From contig NZ_CP145605.1 of the NCBI RefSeq assembly GCF_036884255.1, positions 3,844,001-3,908,000 of the forward strand: a stretch of 64,000 nt of DNA, in the 5' to 3' direction. The DNA is from Paenibacillus tundrae. Its GTDB lineage: Bacteria; Bacillota; Bacilli; Paenibacillales; Paenibacillaceae. Below, piece by piece: positions 10,104 through 18,988 of the stretch (its first letter is position 1; each line of letters begins with the position of its first letter). The notes below the pieces were generated by a model. The model worked only from the letters and a program-made list of their open reading frames with translations. It had not been told where the DNA came from and searched no databases. A program made the position numbers and the translations under genes.

Positions 10104-10132
10104 ATTATAGTGGACAACGCCGTGCAAAACAA
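10104..10132 (-). promoter_or_regulatory. Candidate sigma-A promoter for the MFS gene
   Basis: TTGTTT and TATAAT separated by 17 bp on the minus strand. This places transcription start about 115 bp before the MFS start codon, leaving a long leader. Confidence 0.5.
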
Positions 10133-10191
10133 GCCATAATAGTACATAAGTCGCTGTGTATATTAGATGTGACGGGAGGATTCTACATCAT

Positions 10192-11112
10192 ATGCCTTAT
10201 CAAGTTAAAATTGATGTTTCACCGATATATGAGATGCTCAATAGTTTTCTGGTGTATGTCACCAAAAAGTGGATCCAGCATTTGGACGTTGGTCCAGAAT
10301 GGATTCTGGAGGTCGAAGGCAAACTAAGCTCCAACGTGAGAGCTGCGCTGGCTCCAGCCGCTACGTGGCCTTTTGATGATTTTGACGTATTGTTTGCATG
10401 GGCGGCATATCGAAACTGCGATTCAGAGAATCAAGATTTCCTGAATATGCTTTCGGATATGTCGGCAGAACAATTATTTGCACAGATCTCACCTTTACTG
10501 CCTTCCATTACAATGGAAGAGTCCACACGGATACGGGACAGTTATGTTCCGCTTTTGCGCTTGTGGGACGAGCATTATTGCCAGAATATCAGCGAAGATT
10601 ATCGTACTTGGCTCGAAGAGGATGCGGAGGAAAAACAGATTCTGTTGGACAAAATGGGACCAGAACTGTTAATTGAATACGCGACAGCAGGTGTCATTGT
10701 TGAACCGATGCCTGGACTGAACGAAGTGATTCTGTTTCCAACCATCCATAATCGGCCTATTAACATGTACTGCTTCTACGAAGGCATGATGATCATGCAA
10801 TATCCGATTGATGCACCTGAGGAAGATGAGGATCAACCGCCAACCTGCTTGCTCCGCTTCACTCATGCTCTGGCTGATCCCGAGAGACTTCGCTTGTTAC
10901 GTTACGTTTCGGGCGAACCGAAATCGCTAGCTGAAATGTGTGAGGAACTCGATAAGGATGAAGACATGGTCAAGGACCAGGTAATGGCACTACGCATCGC
11001 GGGGTTGCTGAGAACTCACCTTCTTGGAAGCAACCGTAAAGAGAAATATAGTATTCGGCCGGATGGCGTGTCTGAATTGAACATGTTCCTGGAATCCTAC
11101 ATTCGCATATAA
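10192..11112 (+). CDS. ArsR-like winged-helix regulator
   Basis: A 306-residue protein. The C-terminal 80 residues are an ArsR-type winged helix (FTHALADPERLRLLRYV, then SLAEMCEELDKDEDMVKDQVMALRIAGLL). The N-terminal 220 residues form an acidic, mainly helical domain I do not recognise, probably ligand- or protein-binding. GGGAGGA lies 11 bp before the ATG at 10192, while upstream in-frame starts lack a site. It diverges from the MFS gene and is followed 42 bp later by a HAD hydrolase gene on the same strand, so it may control either. Family assignment of the winged helix is good; function is unknown. Confidence 0.75.
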   Translation: MPYQVKIDVSPIYEMLNSFLVYVTKKWIQHLDVGPEWILEVEGKLSSNVRAALAPAATWPFDDFDVLFAWAAYRNCDSENQDFLNMLSDMSAEQLFAQISPLLPSITMEESTRIRDSYVPLLRLWDEHYCQNISEDYRTWLEEDAEEKQILLDKMGPELLIEYATAGVIVEPMPGLNEVILFPTIHNRPINMYCFYEGMMIMQYPIDAPEEDEDQPPTCLLRFTHALADPERLRLLRYVSGEPKSLAEMCEELDKDEDMVKDQVMALRIAGLLRTHLLGSNRKEKYSIRPDGVSELNMFLESYIRI

Positions 11113-11154
11113 TGCATTAAACTGAGGTTGCCGGCTGCAAGGAGTGATTTTAAT

Positions 11155-11913
11155 ATGAGCAACACGAAACAACACATTTTGTTCGACCTAGATGATACGC
11201 TTGTATACTGTAACAAATACTTCAACCTCATTCTGGGTGAATTCTTCGAAAACATGCAGGAGTGGTTTGACGGTGATGATCTAACCATTCAGCAGATTCG
11301 TGAGAAGCAACTAGAGATTGACGTCACTGGAGTTAACAAAGTGGGGTTCGCAAGTCACCACTTCCCTCAATCTCTGATTGATACGTATCGTTACTTCTCG
11401 CAAAAGTTCGCAAGATCTACCTCCCCCAAAGAGGAGAACTACTTAAGCAAACTTGGAATGAGTGTGTACGATCAGGAGGTAGAACCTTATCCTCATATGG
11501 TCGAAACGTTGGAGAACCTGCAGTCTGCTGGACATGCCCTCTATCTCTACACTGGTGGGGAAACTGTCATTCAACAACGTAAGATTGATCAGATGAAGTT
11601 ATCTGCATATTTCGATGATCGCATCTATATACGGCAACACAAAAACGTTGAAGCTCTGGAAGGCATTTTATCTTCGGGGACGTTTGATCGTACAGCCACG
11701 TGGATGATAGGCAACTCCTTACGAACAGACATTATGCCTGCTGTAACAGCTGGTATTCACAGTATCTATATTAAGCAGCCTAATGAATGGCAATACAATA
11801 TCGTGGAGCTGAAACCTAATCCCGAACGCGCTTTATATACGATTACGGCACTAGAAGAGGTTCCGAAAGTTATACAAGAGAATATTGAGCAACAATACAA
11901 AAAGACCCTGTAA
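11155..11913 (+). CDS. HAD-family hydrolase
   Basis: A 252-residue haloacid dehalogenase-type hydrolase. Motif I is LFDLDDTLVY with the nucleophile Asp, motif II is around LYLYTGGE, and motif IV is MIGNSLRTDIMPAVTAG. The cap between motifs I and II is helical, so this looks like a phosphatase of the Gph/YjjG kind, with no clear substrate. AAGGAGTGA precedes the ATG. It lies 42 bp after the ArsR-like gene and its stop codon is inside the stem of the following terminator. Confidence 0.88.
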   Translation: MSNTKQHILFDLDDTLVYCNKYFNLILGEFFENMQEWFDGDDLTIQQIREKQLEIDVTGVNKVGFASHHFPQSLIDTYRYFSQKFARSTSPKEENYLSKLGMSVYDQEVEPYPHMVETLENLQSAGHALYLYTGGETVIQQRKIDQMKLSAYFDDRIYIRQHKNVEALEGILSSGTFDRTATWMIGNSLRTDIMPAVTAGIHSIYIKQPNEWQYNIVELKPNPERALYTITALEEVPKVIQENIEQQYKKTL

Positions 11914-11931
11914 TCTTACAGGGCCTTTTTC
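11904..11931. terminator. Terminator between the HAD gene and topB
   Basis: An 8-bp stem CCCTGTAA/TTACAGGG with a 2-nt loop, five T on the plus side and five T on the minus side. It probably works in both directions between the convergent genes. Confidence 0.85.
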
Positions 11932-12005
11932 GTGCTGTATTTATTACAATACACTCTCCGCCTATGTTTCATTTATCAATACCAGAGAGTCCAAATGCAG
12001 AGCTT

Positions 12006-14348
12006 TTACGTCTCGATCTTCTCGGCTGTCAGTTTACCGGTAAGCATGTCCTGCAACACAATACGAGCTTTAACGGTACTGCCGTCTTTTCGTTTAAAAG
12101 CCAGCACTTGTGTGCTTCCTTTGTCGATCAACGATCTCAGCATCGTACTCGTTATTTTTTTGCCGATGTACTCTTTCCAGATGACAAAGCCACAGCCTTC
12201 TTTGAATCGTGTGCATCCATAACCTTTTTTACCTTCAATGATCTGACCCGTACAACCTGGTGCAGGGCACGGAGCCAACAGCTCACGAGCACCAGACGGA
12301 TTAGAAACAGCAACAGTCGTCTTAGTTTTAGCCGCCGTACCAGTGGCGCTACGGGCGTTGCCAGAAGCTCCTGAAGATGAACGTGACGTTGATGCAGAAG
12401 AACTAGCCGCTGTTCTGGTTGAAGTTTTAGCCCTGTTCCCTTTGCTACTAGCGCCCTTGCTTTTACCTCGACTGCCACGAGCATCTTCACCAAATGCATC
12501 TGCTGGCGCAGGAGCTTGCACCTTAACCTTATCAATGATCGACATGGTAAACTTCTTCACGTTCTCCATAAACTTGTCTTGACCCGCTTCTCCTTTGGAG
12601 ATTTGGTACAATCTTCGTTCCCATTGACCTGTCATTTCTGGAGAGGTTAAGAGATCCACACCTGCTCGCCGAATTAATTCGATCGCCGTTCGCCCTTTGA
12701 GCGTAAGTTGCATCTTTTTGCCTTGCATGGTAATATAACCAACATTTTTGAGACGCTCAATCGTAGCAGCCCGCGTTGCCGGTGTTCCTAATCCACTGTC
12801 TTTCATGGCATCACGAAGCTCTTCGTTCTCGATCTGCTTCCCGGCACTTTCCATCGCCTTGAGCAATGTACCTTCGGTATAACTTTTTGGAGGCTGGGTA
12901 GCTTTCTCCTTGAATTCACTCTTCGTGCATTGAACAGGTAACTCAGGCTGAACAGAGAAGGACTTGTCCGTCCACTCCTCCGCTTCCTCTTCTTCATTAC
13001 CATTCTTTTTGCTTTTCTTCTTCCCAGAACCACTCTGTTCCTGATCTGATGAAGAAAGTACGACTTTCCAACCTAATGATAATAACTCCTTCACAGACGT
13101 TTTGAACTGATGTTGTTCAACCTCTGTTAGTACGGTGTGCTGTTTATACTCGGCTGGTGGGTAGAAATGAGATAAAAAACGTCTAACGATCAGATCATAG
13201 ATATTCTGTTCGTCCTTGGATAATGTACCCGGTCGCTTCAACGTTGGCAAAATCGCATGGTGATCTTCAACCCGTGATGGGTTACAGACCCCTTTATTGT
13301 TTTTGTGTACCAGTTCTGGCTTAGCTCCTTGAGCTAGCTCACTGTACGTTCCATTTTTCAATAAATTCAGCGTTTTGTGCATGCCTTCAATATTCTGTTC
13401 CGTCACATAGTTAGAGTTCGTACGTGGATACGAGATTACCTTATGTTTTTCATATAAGGCTTGGGCAATGTCCAACGTTTTCTTGGCACCATAACCAAAT
13501 TTCGCATTCGCCTCACGCTGCAAAAGTGTGAGATCGTACAACCGGTAGGGATATTCCTTCGTTTGTTTTGCTTCATATTTGGTAATACGTCCTGTCTTCC
13601 CCTTCACGCTGGCTGCAATTGCCTCCGCTGCCTCTGAATCAGTGAGCTTGTCTCCTTGACGCAAGCCACGATATTCAACACCTTCCTGACGAAACCAAGC
13701 CGCCACTTCATAGAAGGTCTGCGACTGAAAAGCTTCAATCTCAATCTCGCGATCATAGATCAATGCGAGTACCGGTGTCTGAACACGTCCAACAGACAAC
13801 AGCGCATTGTGCCGTGTCGTGAAAGCGCGTGAAGCGTTCATTCCGATCAGCCAATCTGCCTCGCTTCGAGCACGAGCAGCATGTGTAAGATTTTCAAACT
13901 CCGATGCATCCTTCAGCCCATCAAATCCTTTTTGGATACTAGCGGCAGTCAGATCCGATATCCATAATCGTTTAACCGGCTGACGAAGCTTCAACTGCTG
14001 CTGGATCAGCGCGAAGATATACTGACCCTCACGTCCTGCGTCACATGCGTTGACAATAGCAGAAGCGCGTTTGGAAAGTTCTCCGATGATCTTCAATTGA
14101 TCCTTCGTTTTTGGGTTAGGTACGATTTTGAACTGATCCGGAATGATGGGTAAGTCAGCGATGTTCCAACGCTTGTACTTCGTATCATATGCATCTGGTT
14201 CAGCCAGTCCGAGCAAATGACCAATCGCCCAAGTGATGATATAATGCTCCCCTTCGAGGTAACTGCGATTGTTCTTGGCTTTTGGTTCTATGACGGCGGC
14301 AATGGTTCGACCCATATCAGGCTTCTCCGCTATAACCAGTGTCTTCAT
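12006..14348 (-). CDS. topB: DNA topoisomerase III TopB
   Basis: A type IA topoisomerase that passes one strand through a nicked partner strand to resolve recombination or replication intermediates. The Toprim domain has MKTLVIAEKPDMGR and DAGREGQ (103-109), and the active-site tyrosine is Tyr307 in ISYPRTNSNY. Length is 780 residues, longer than the roughly 727 of Bacillus TopB. The extra length is a Ser/Ala/Thr/Gly/Lys-rich linker at about 600-690 ahead of a C-terminal zinc-ribbon-like domain (CPAPGCTGQI...GCTRFKEGCGF). AAGGAGGAGAG lies before the ATG. A fur terminator separates it from the upstream gene, so it has its own promoter or relies on read-through. Confidence 0.95.
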   Translation of the reverse strand: MKTLVIAEKPDMGRTIAAVIEPKAKNNRSYLEGEHYIITWAIGHLLGLAEPDAYDTKYKRWNIADLPIIPDQFKIVPNPKTKDQLKIIGELSKRASAIVNACDAGREGQYIFALIQQQLKLRQPVKRLWISDLTAASIQKGFDGLKDASEFENLTHAARARSEADWLIGMNASRAFTTRHNALLSVGRVQTPVLALIYDREIEIEAFQSQTFYEVAAWFRQEGVEYRGLRQGDKLTDSEAAEAIAASVKGKTGRITKYEAKQTKEYPYRLYDLTLLQREANAKFGYGAKKTLDIAQALYEKHKVISYPRTNSNYVTEQNIEGMHKTLNLLKNGTYSELAQGAKPELVHKNNKGVCNPSRVEDHHAILPTLKRPGTLSKDEQNIYDLIVRRFLSHFYPPAEYKQHTVLTEVEQHQFKTSVKELLSLGWKVVLSSSDQEQSGSGKKKSKKNGNEEEEAEEWTDKSFSVQPELPVQCTKSEFKEKATQPPKSYTEGTLLKAMESAGKQIENEELRDAMKDSGLGTPATRAATIERLKNVGYITMQGKKMQLTLKGRTAIELIRRAGVDLLTSPEMTGQWERRLYQISKGEAGQDKFMENVKKFTMSIIDKVKVQAPAPADAFGEDARGSRGKSKGASSKGNRAKTSTRTAASSSASTSRSSSGASGNARSATGTAAKTKTTVAVSNPSGARELLAPCPAPGCTGQIIEGKKGYGCTRFKEGCGFVIWKEYIGKKITSTMLRSLIDKGSTQVLAFKRKDGSTVKARIVLQDMLTGKLTAEKIET

Positions 14349-14385
14349 CCGTCCATCTCTCCTCCTTCACCGTCCGCATGACGGC

Positions 14386-14420
14386 AAAAAGGGGCCTTCC
14401 GCCCACGGAAGCCCCTTGCT
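14386..14420 (-). terminator. Terminator after fur
   Basis: On the minus strand a stem GGGG.CTTCCG/CGGAAGG.CCCC with a short loop is followed by TTTTT. It lies between fur and topB. Confidence 0.85.
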
Positions 14421-14473
14421 TCTGAAACATATTATATCAGATTTTGAGTCCGGGAGCATCCCTTCACGAGGGA

Positions 14474-14965
14474 TTAACCAGCAGCCGGCTCATTTAAAGC
14501 TCGCTTTTGTCTACATTCCTTGCATACGCCTTGAAAATCAAGTCGGTGATCTGTAACAGCAAATCCATATTGCCGCTCAATTTGCTGTTCCAAACGGAGC
14601 AACCCATCCTCCATAATCTCCTCTACACTACCGCAGTCTGTACAAATGAGATGGTGATGATGATGAGAACCGTCCGTACTACGTAAATCAAACCGCGCAG
14701 CCCCATCTCCAAAATTAATTTTCTCTACCACTTGCAGATCACTTAGCAATTCAAGTGTACGATATACCGTGGCAAGACCAATCTCAGGGAATTGTTCTTT
14801 CACAAGCAAGAAGACTTCTTCGGCGCTAAAATGATCCTTTTCATGCTCAAGTAACACACGCACGGTCACTTCACGTTGTTGAGTCAACTTGTATCCTTTC
14901 TCAACCAATTGCTTCTTAATATCATAAATCTGGTCTGAAATGCATTTGTCCCGATTCGTCGCCAT
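14474..14965 (-). CDS. fur: Ferric uptake regulator Fur
   Basis: An iron-responsive repressor of uptake genes. The 163 residues align along their length with Bacillus Fur: KLTQQREVTVRVLLEHEKDHFSAEEV in the winged helix, PEIGLATVYRTLELL in the recognition helix, INFGDGAARFDL, a histidine cluster DGSHHHHHLICTDCG that contributes metal ligands, and a second CKEC pair. The ATG at 14965 has GGAGGTG nine bases before it; the TTG 18 bp upstream overlaps that site and is rejected. A perfect PerR box lies about 70 bp upstream, so peroxide control is likely. Fur is much favoured over PerR or Zur by the sequence match. Confidence 0.93.
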   Translation of the reverse strand: MATNRDKCISDQIYDIKKQLVEKGYKLTQQREVTVRVLLEHEKDHFSAEEVFLLVKEQFPEIGLATVYRTLELLSDLQVVEKINFGDGAARFDLRSTDGSHHHHHLICTDCGSVEEIMEDGLLRLEQQIERQYGFAVTDHRLDFQGVCKECRQKRALNEPAAG

Positions 14966-15032
14966 AGCTGGTTGCACCTCCAAATATTATATCTTCACGT
15001 CATTGATTTTCATATTATTAAAAAACTCTTAT

Positions 15033-15047
15033 TTATAATTATTATAA
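15033..15047. promoter_or_regulatory. PerR box upstream of fur
   Basis: TTATAATTATTATAA matches the Bacillus PerR consensus TTATAATNATTATAA at every position. It sits in a very AT-rich stretch about 68 bp upstream of the fur start, overlapping the likely promoter area. Confidence 0.75.
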
Positions 15048-15215
15048 TATAATAATAAATCTTTAAGGAATAAAAAGCAATGCTCTACCTCACACTTACA
15101 CTAAAAAAACGCAAACGACGCAGTCTTAACTGCCATTAACTAAGTAATTAATTTAACTTGTTCTATATCCTTCAAACTAAAGAATCAGATAAAAAGCAGA
15201 TAGAAAGTTAAGCAA

Positions 15216-15246
15216 ATAAAAACCCCCGCCATCATGGCGAGGGTTG
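15216..15246 (-). terminator. Terminator after gltD
   Basis: On the minus strand CCCTCGCCAT and ATGGCGGGGG form the stem, followed by TTTTTATTT. It lies 16 bp after the gltD stop. Confidence 0.88.
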
Positions 15247-15261
15247 CAATAACGATATGAG

Positions 15262-16749
15262 TTATACGAGAACCGTAGCTCCCATCAAATATTTATCAAC
15301 TTCACGAGCCGCTTCGCGACCTTCATTGATTGCCCATACAACTAGACTTTGTCCACGACGCATGTCGCCTGCTGCAAATACTTTATCAACGTTCGTATTG
15401 TATTTACCGTAGCGGGCTTTAACATTGGTACGACGGTCTGTTGCAAGTCCCAATTGTTCTACCAGTGTCTGTTCTGGTCCATCAAAACCGATCGCAATCA
15501 TCGCCATCTGAGCAGGGAAAACGCGCTCTGTTCCAGGGATTGGTTGATAGATTTTGCGACCTGTCTCATCCACGATACGCTCAATCTGAACGGTATGCAG
15601 CTCTTTCAAGTTGCCTTCTTCGTCACCAACAAATTTCGTTGTCATGATGGAGAATTCACGCGGATCTTGACCAAACAACGCTTTGGCTTCTTCTTGAGCG
15701 TAATCTAATGTGTACACATTAGGGAACTGTGGCCAAGGGTTATTGATGCGGTCACGCTCCATAGGCGCTTGAGTGTGAGTACCAAATTGTGTAATGGTAC
15801 GACAACCATGACGAAGAGATGTAGCTACACAGTCAGAGCCTGTGTCACCGCCACCAATAACGATAACATCTTTGTCTTGTGCAGACAGATAGTTACCATC
15901 TTCCAAGTTAGAATCCAAATAGCTCTTAATGCTGCTATTGAGGAAGTCCATAGCGTAGTGTACGCCTTTCAGATCACTACCTTCAATGTTGAATTCGCGT
16001 GGTTTGGTTGCGCCACCACACAATACAACAGCATCATAATCGTCTACTAGTTGCTGTGCAGGAATATCTTTACCGATCTCTGTATTCGTGATGAATTGAA
16101 CGCCTTCTGCTTCAAGCAAGTCCACACGACGTTGAACTACTTTTTTGTCCAATTTCATTGTTGGAATACCGTACATCAACAAACCACCCACACGGTCAGA
16201 ACGCTCGTATACTGTTACTGTGTGACCTGCTTTGTTTAACTGAGCTGCAGTTGCAAGTCCTGCTGGACCCGAACCAACAACAGCTACGCGTTTACCCGTG
16301 CGTTTCTCTGGAGGTTGAGGAACTACCCATCCTTCTTCAAAACCTTTTTCAATAATTGCTTCTTCTATCGTTTTAATGGTTACAGGCTGACCAATCAATC
16401 CAACAGTACAAGATCCTTCACAAGGAGCTGGACAGACACGACCTGTAAACTCAGGGAAGTTATTCGTTTTGTGAAGACGCTCAAGTGCTTCTCTCCACAA
16501 TCCGCGGTAGACAAGGTTGTTCCATTCCGGAATCAGGTTATGCACGGGGCATCCTGATGTGCCACCAATCATATCTATACCTGTATGGCAATACGGGGTA
16601 CCACAATCCATGCATCGTGCACCTTGTGTTCTGAGCTCTTCTTCGGCCATATGTTTATGAAACTCTTCCCAATCCTTAATCCGCTCCGCTGGCTCGCGAT
16701 CCGCTGGCAATTGCCGTTTGTATTCCATAAATCCAGTAGGTGTAGACAT
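15262..16749 (-). CDS. gltD: Glutamate synthase small subunit GltD
   Basis: The FAD/NADPH-binding beta subunit of glutamate synthase, passing electrons to the large subunit for glutamate formation from glutamine and 2-oxoglutarate. The 495 residues start with the cysteine-rich iron-sulfur domain (CMDCGTPYCH, then CPAPCEGSC), then FAD (VAVVGSGPAGLATAAQLNKAG) and NADPH (VIVIGGGDTGSDCVATSLRHG) motifs. GGGGGAAA precedes the ATG. No large-subunit gene is adjacent; the upstream neighbour is a 629-bp non-coding stretch, so gltD is transcribed alone here. A GlnR/TnrA-like box lies about 310 bp upstream. Homologous stand-alone small-subunit-like proteins exist, but the N-terminal features are those of true GltD. 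Confidence 0.94.
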   Translation of the reverse strand: MSTPTGFMEYKRQLPADREPAERIKDWEEFHKHMAEEELRTQGARCMDCGTPYCHTGIDMIGGTSGCPVHNLIPEWNNLVYRGLWREALERLHKTNNFPEFTGRVCPAPCEGSCTVGLIGQPVTIKTIEEAIIEKGFEEGWVVPQPPEKRTGKRVAVVGSGPAGLATAAQLNKAGHTVTVYERSDRVGGLLMYGIPTMKLDKKVVQRRVDLLEAEGVQFITNTEIGKDIPAQQLVDDYDAVVLCGGATKPREFNIEGSDLKGVHYAMDFLNSSIKSYLDSNLEDGNYLSAQDKDVIVIGGGDTGSDCVATSLRHGCRTITQFGTHTQAPMERDRINNPWPQFPNVYTLDYAQEEAKALFGQDPREFSIMTTKFVGDEEGNLKELHTVQIERIVDETGRKIYQPIPGTERVFPAQMAMIAIGFDGPEQTLVEQLGLATDRRTNVKARYGKYNTNVDKVFAAGDMRRGQSLVVWAINEGREAAREVDKYLMGATVLV

Positions 16750-17054
16750 CTTACGTTTTCCCCCATCCGTTCTTGTCTTAATCCCTTCATCTGCACGATT
16801 CTATATGAAATGGATTACTCATGATCTGAGTTTTTTGTCTATTGTATCACAAAATCTTCTCGAAGATATTTCAATTATAGTAGCATTTCGACATCTGAAT
16901 ATTAAATGGATTATCCGCATAATTATTTGTATTTTATACATCATATCGTCTCAATCTACTCAGGGTCAATCCCCTAATTTTGGTGCAATATGTGTTATTT
17001 CAACATAAAAACAGGCGTGTGTTAGTCATTTCAAAGTTCACAACGTCACGTAAA

Positions 17055-17071
17055 TGTCAGATAATTTACCA
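17055..17071. promoter_or_regulatory. Candidate GlnR/TnrA box
   Basis: TGTCAGATAATTTACCA fits the nitrogen-regulator consensus TGTNANAWWWTNTNACA with one mismatch (C for A near the 3' end). It lies about 306 bp before gltD, a gene type repressed by TnrA in Bacillus. Confidence 0.4.
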
Positions 17072-17280
17072 TTTAAATCAACTGATTTGTACCAATCTGA
17101 TGCTGATTTCCGAATATTAGGCTTATTTTAGGGCTTTACAACGTTGAATGCCTACAACTTTTACACTTTTTGTCTTATCACTGTTGATCTATATGTATAT
17201 TATACATAATTCCCTATGCTTTATGTTACATAAATGTTATATACCATTTTCTGCAGGCTAAAAATATTCTGAAAAATCAA

Positions 17281-17318
17281 AAAAAACGCTGTTCACGAAT
17301 ATTTCGTAATCAGCGCCT
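17281..17318 (-). terminator. Terminator after dfrA
   Basis: On the minus strand CGCTG..ACGAA/TTCGT..CAGCG forms an interrupted stem, followed by eight T. It lies about 60 bp after the dfrA stop. Confidence 0.75.
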
Positions 17319-17378
17319 CAATATTTTTTTATAAATTCACTTCAAAACGTAATAAATTGATTGAAGCTATGTTCAATC

Positions 17379-17867
17379 TTATTGTCTGCGTTCGTAAAAC
17401 TCAAAGGTAAACGCGTGGACGTTTTTCTCATCCTGTTCGCCTTCAATTTGCTTAATTAGCTCCCATTCAGACCAATCCACTTCAGGGAAAAATGTATCTC
17501 CCTCAAAATATTCATGAATCTTGGTGACAACAAGACGGTCGGCAAACGGTAAAAATTCGCGATAAACCTGTGAACCACCGATTACACACAGCTCTTCTCC
17601 TTGCGTTACACTTAGACCCTCTTCGATGGTGTGAACCACTTCAGCTTGCTCTGCTGTGTAGTCTAAGTCTCTCGTTACGACGATATTGCGACGTTTAGGG
17701 AGTGGTTTGCCGCCAAAAGATTCCCACGTATTACGTCCCATAATAATAGTTTTGTTCAACGTTTGTTGTTTGAAAAAGGCCATATCCTTGGGTAAATGCC
17801 ATGGCAACGAATTATTTAAGCCAATCACGCCATTCTCACCCATCGCCCATACAAGTTCAATGCTCAA
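17379..17867 (-). CDS. dfrA: Dihydrofolate reductase
   Basis: Reduces dihydrofolate to tetrahydrofolate with NADPH, recycling the cofactor oxidised by ThyA, whose gene is immediately upstream. The 162-residue product has the family motifs NGVIGLNNSLPWHLPKDM (substrate loop), TIIMGRNTWES (NADPH) and CVIGGSQVY. TTG at 17867 is chosen: AAGGAGTG lies 8 bp before it and this gives the normal length, while the longer frame begins inside the thyA-dfrA gap. Start to thyA stop is 51 bp, so the two form an operon, the common Gram-positive arrangement. Confidence 0.95.
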   Translation of the reverse strand: MSIELVWAMGENGVIGLNNSLPWHLPKDMAFFKQQTLNKTIIMGRNTWESFGGKPLPKRRNIVVTRDLDYTAEQAEVVHTIEEGLSVTQGEELCVIGGSQVYREFLPFADRLVVTKIHEYFEGDTFFPEVDWSEWELIKQIEGEQDEKNVHAFTFEFYERRQ

Positions 17868-17918
17868 AGAATATACACTCCTTCGATCCAAAATCAAAAT
17901 CGATTCCGCTTCTGCATT

Positions 17919-18713
17919 TTATACTGCAATTGGAGCTTTAATACCTGGGTGGTGCTGATAGTTCTCAAATTCGAAATCTTCAAACTTATAGTCAAAAATG
18001 GATTCTGGCTTGCGCTTAATCACCAATTTAGGTAATGCAAAAGGCTCGCGCGCCAGTTGAGTTTTGACTTGCTCTACATGGTTTGAATAGATGTGCACAT
18101 CTCCACCTGACCAGATGAACTCACCCACCTCAAGGTCACATTGCTGCGCAATCATATGTGTTAGAAGCGCATAACTGGCAATGTTGAACGGCAGACCCAG
18201 GAAGGTATCTACTGAACGCATGGTAAGCATACATGATAATTTACCCTCTGCAACATAAAACTGAAACGCGAAATGACATGGCGGAAGCTTCATATGATTA
18301 ATCTCCGCCACATTCCACGCACTTACAAGATGACGTCTAGAATCCGGGTTGTTTTTGATCGAATCAATCACTGCCGCGATCTGGTCAATCTTCTCTCCAT
18401 TTGGTGCTTCCCACGTACGCCACTGTGAGCCATACACAGGTCCGAGATCACCATTTTCATCCGCCCAATCGTCCCAGATTTTCACGCCGTTTTCTTTCAA
18501 GTAAGCGATGTTTGTATCCCCACTCAAAAACCACAAAAGCTCATGGATCACCGATTTAAGATGAATTCGTTTTGTTGTTACAAGTGGGAATCCCTCGGAA
18601 AGATCATAACGAAGCTGTCTACCAAATACGGATTGAGTTCCCGTTCCCGTACGATCTCCTTTGTGTACGCCATTGTCTAATATATCTTGTAATAAATCGA
18701 GATAGTTTTTCAA
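17919..18713 (-). CDS. thyA: Thymidylate synthase ThyA
   Basis: Converts dUMP to dTMP using methylene-tetrahydrofolate, producing dihydrofolate for the co-transcribed reductase. The 264 residues equal the length of Escherichia coli ThyA and align throughout: [43 protein letters not shown], catalytic Cys in [26 protein letters not shown] and the end [11 protein letters not shown]. The TTG at 18713 has GAGGGGAAATC before it and reproduces the usual N-terminus ([12 protein letters not shown]), so the in-frame upstream start is not used. Confidence 0.97.
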   Translation of the reverse strand: MKNYLDLLQDILDNGVHKGDRTGTGTQSVFGRQLRYDLSEGFPLVTTKRIHLKSVIHELLWFLSGDTNIAYLKENGVKIWDDWADENGDLGPVYGSQWRTWEAPNGEKIDQIAAVIDSIKNNPDSRRHLVSAWNVAEINHMKLPPCHFAFQFYVAEGKLSCMLTMRSVDTFLGLPFNIASYALLTHMIAQQCDLEVGEFIWSGGDVHIYSNHVEQVKTQLAREPFALPKLVIKRKPESIFDYKFEDFEFENYQHHPGIKAPIAV

Positions 18714-18905
18714 ATTGATTTCCCCTCGCATCTCTATATATGTTGCCACTCAATTCCAGTTTGACTTGAATTACATCATGTCTGAACATCTTAACAGTTT
18801 ATCACACTGTGCACGATGGAAAAAGAGTTGAGGCACATTCAATTTTGCCCACGTTTTACAGCACTAAGTGCAAGATATTCCCTTTAGAAGTCTCATATAC
18901 TCAGA

Positions 18906-18946
18906 AAAAAAGAGGTGAGTAGCGCTAACGCACTACTCACCTCTTT
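18906..18946 (-). terminator. Terminator of the pdh operon
   Basis: On the minus strand a 14-bp stem AAAGAGGTGAGTAG/CTACTCACCTCTTT with a roughly 9-nt loop is followed by seven T. Confidence 0.93.
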
Positions 18947-18988
18947 GATCTACGTATGATGCCGGACGAATCCGAAGCTTAGAGGATC

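Larger units (their letters stand above)
16750..17378. other. Long AT-rich non-coding stretch upstream of gltD
   Basis: 629 bp with no convincing gene on either strand. It holds the dfrA terminator (17281-17318) and a candidate GlnR/TnrA box (17055-17071). The rest is AT-rich with several short TGTTA/TAACA half-sites. It is probably a long gltD control region. Confidence 0.6.
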
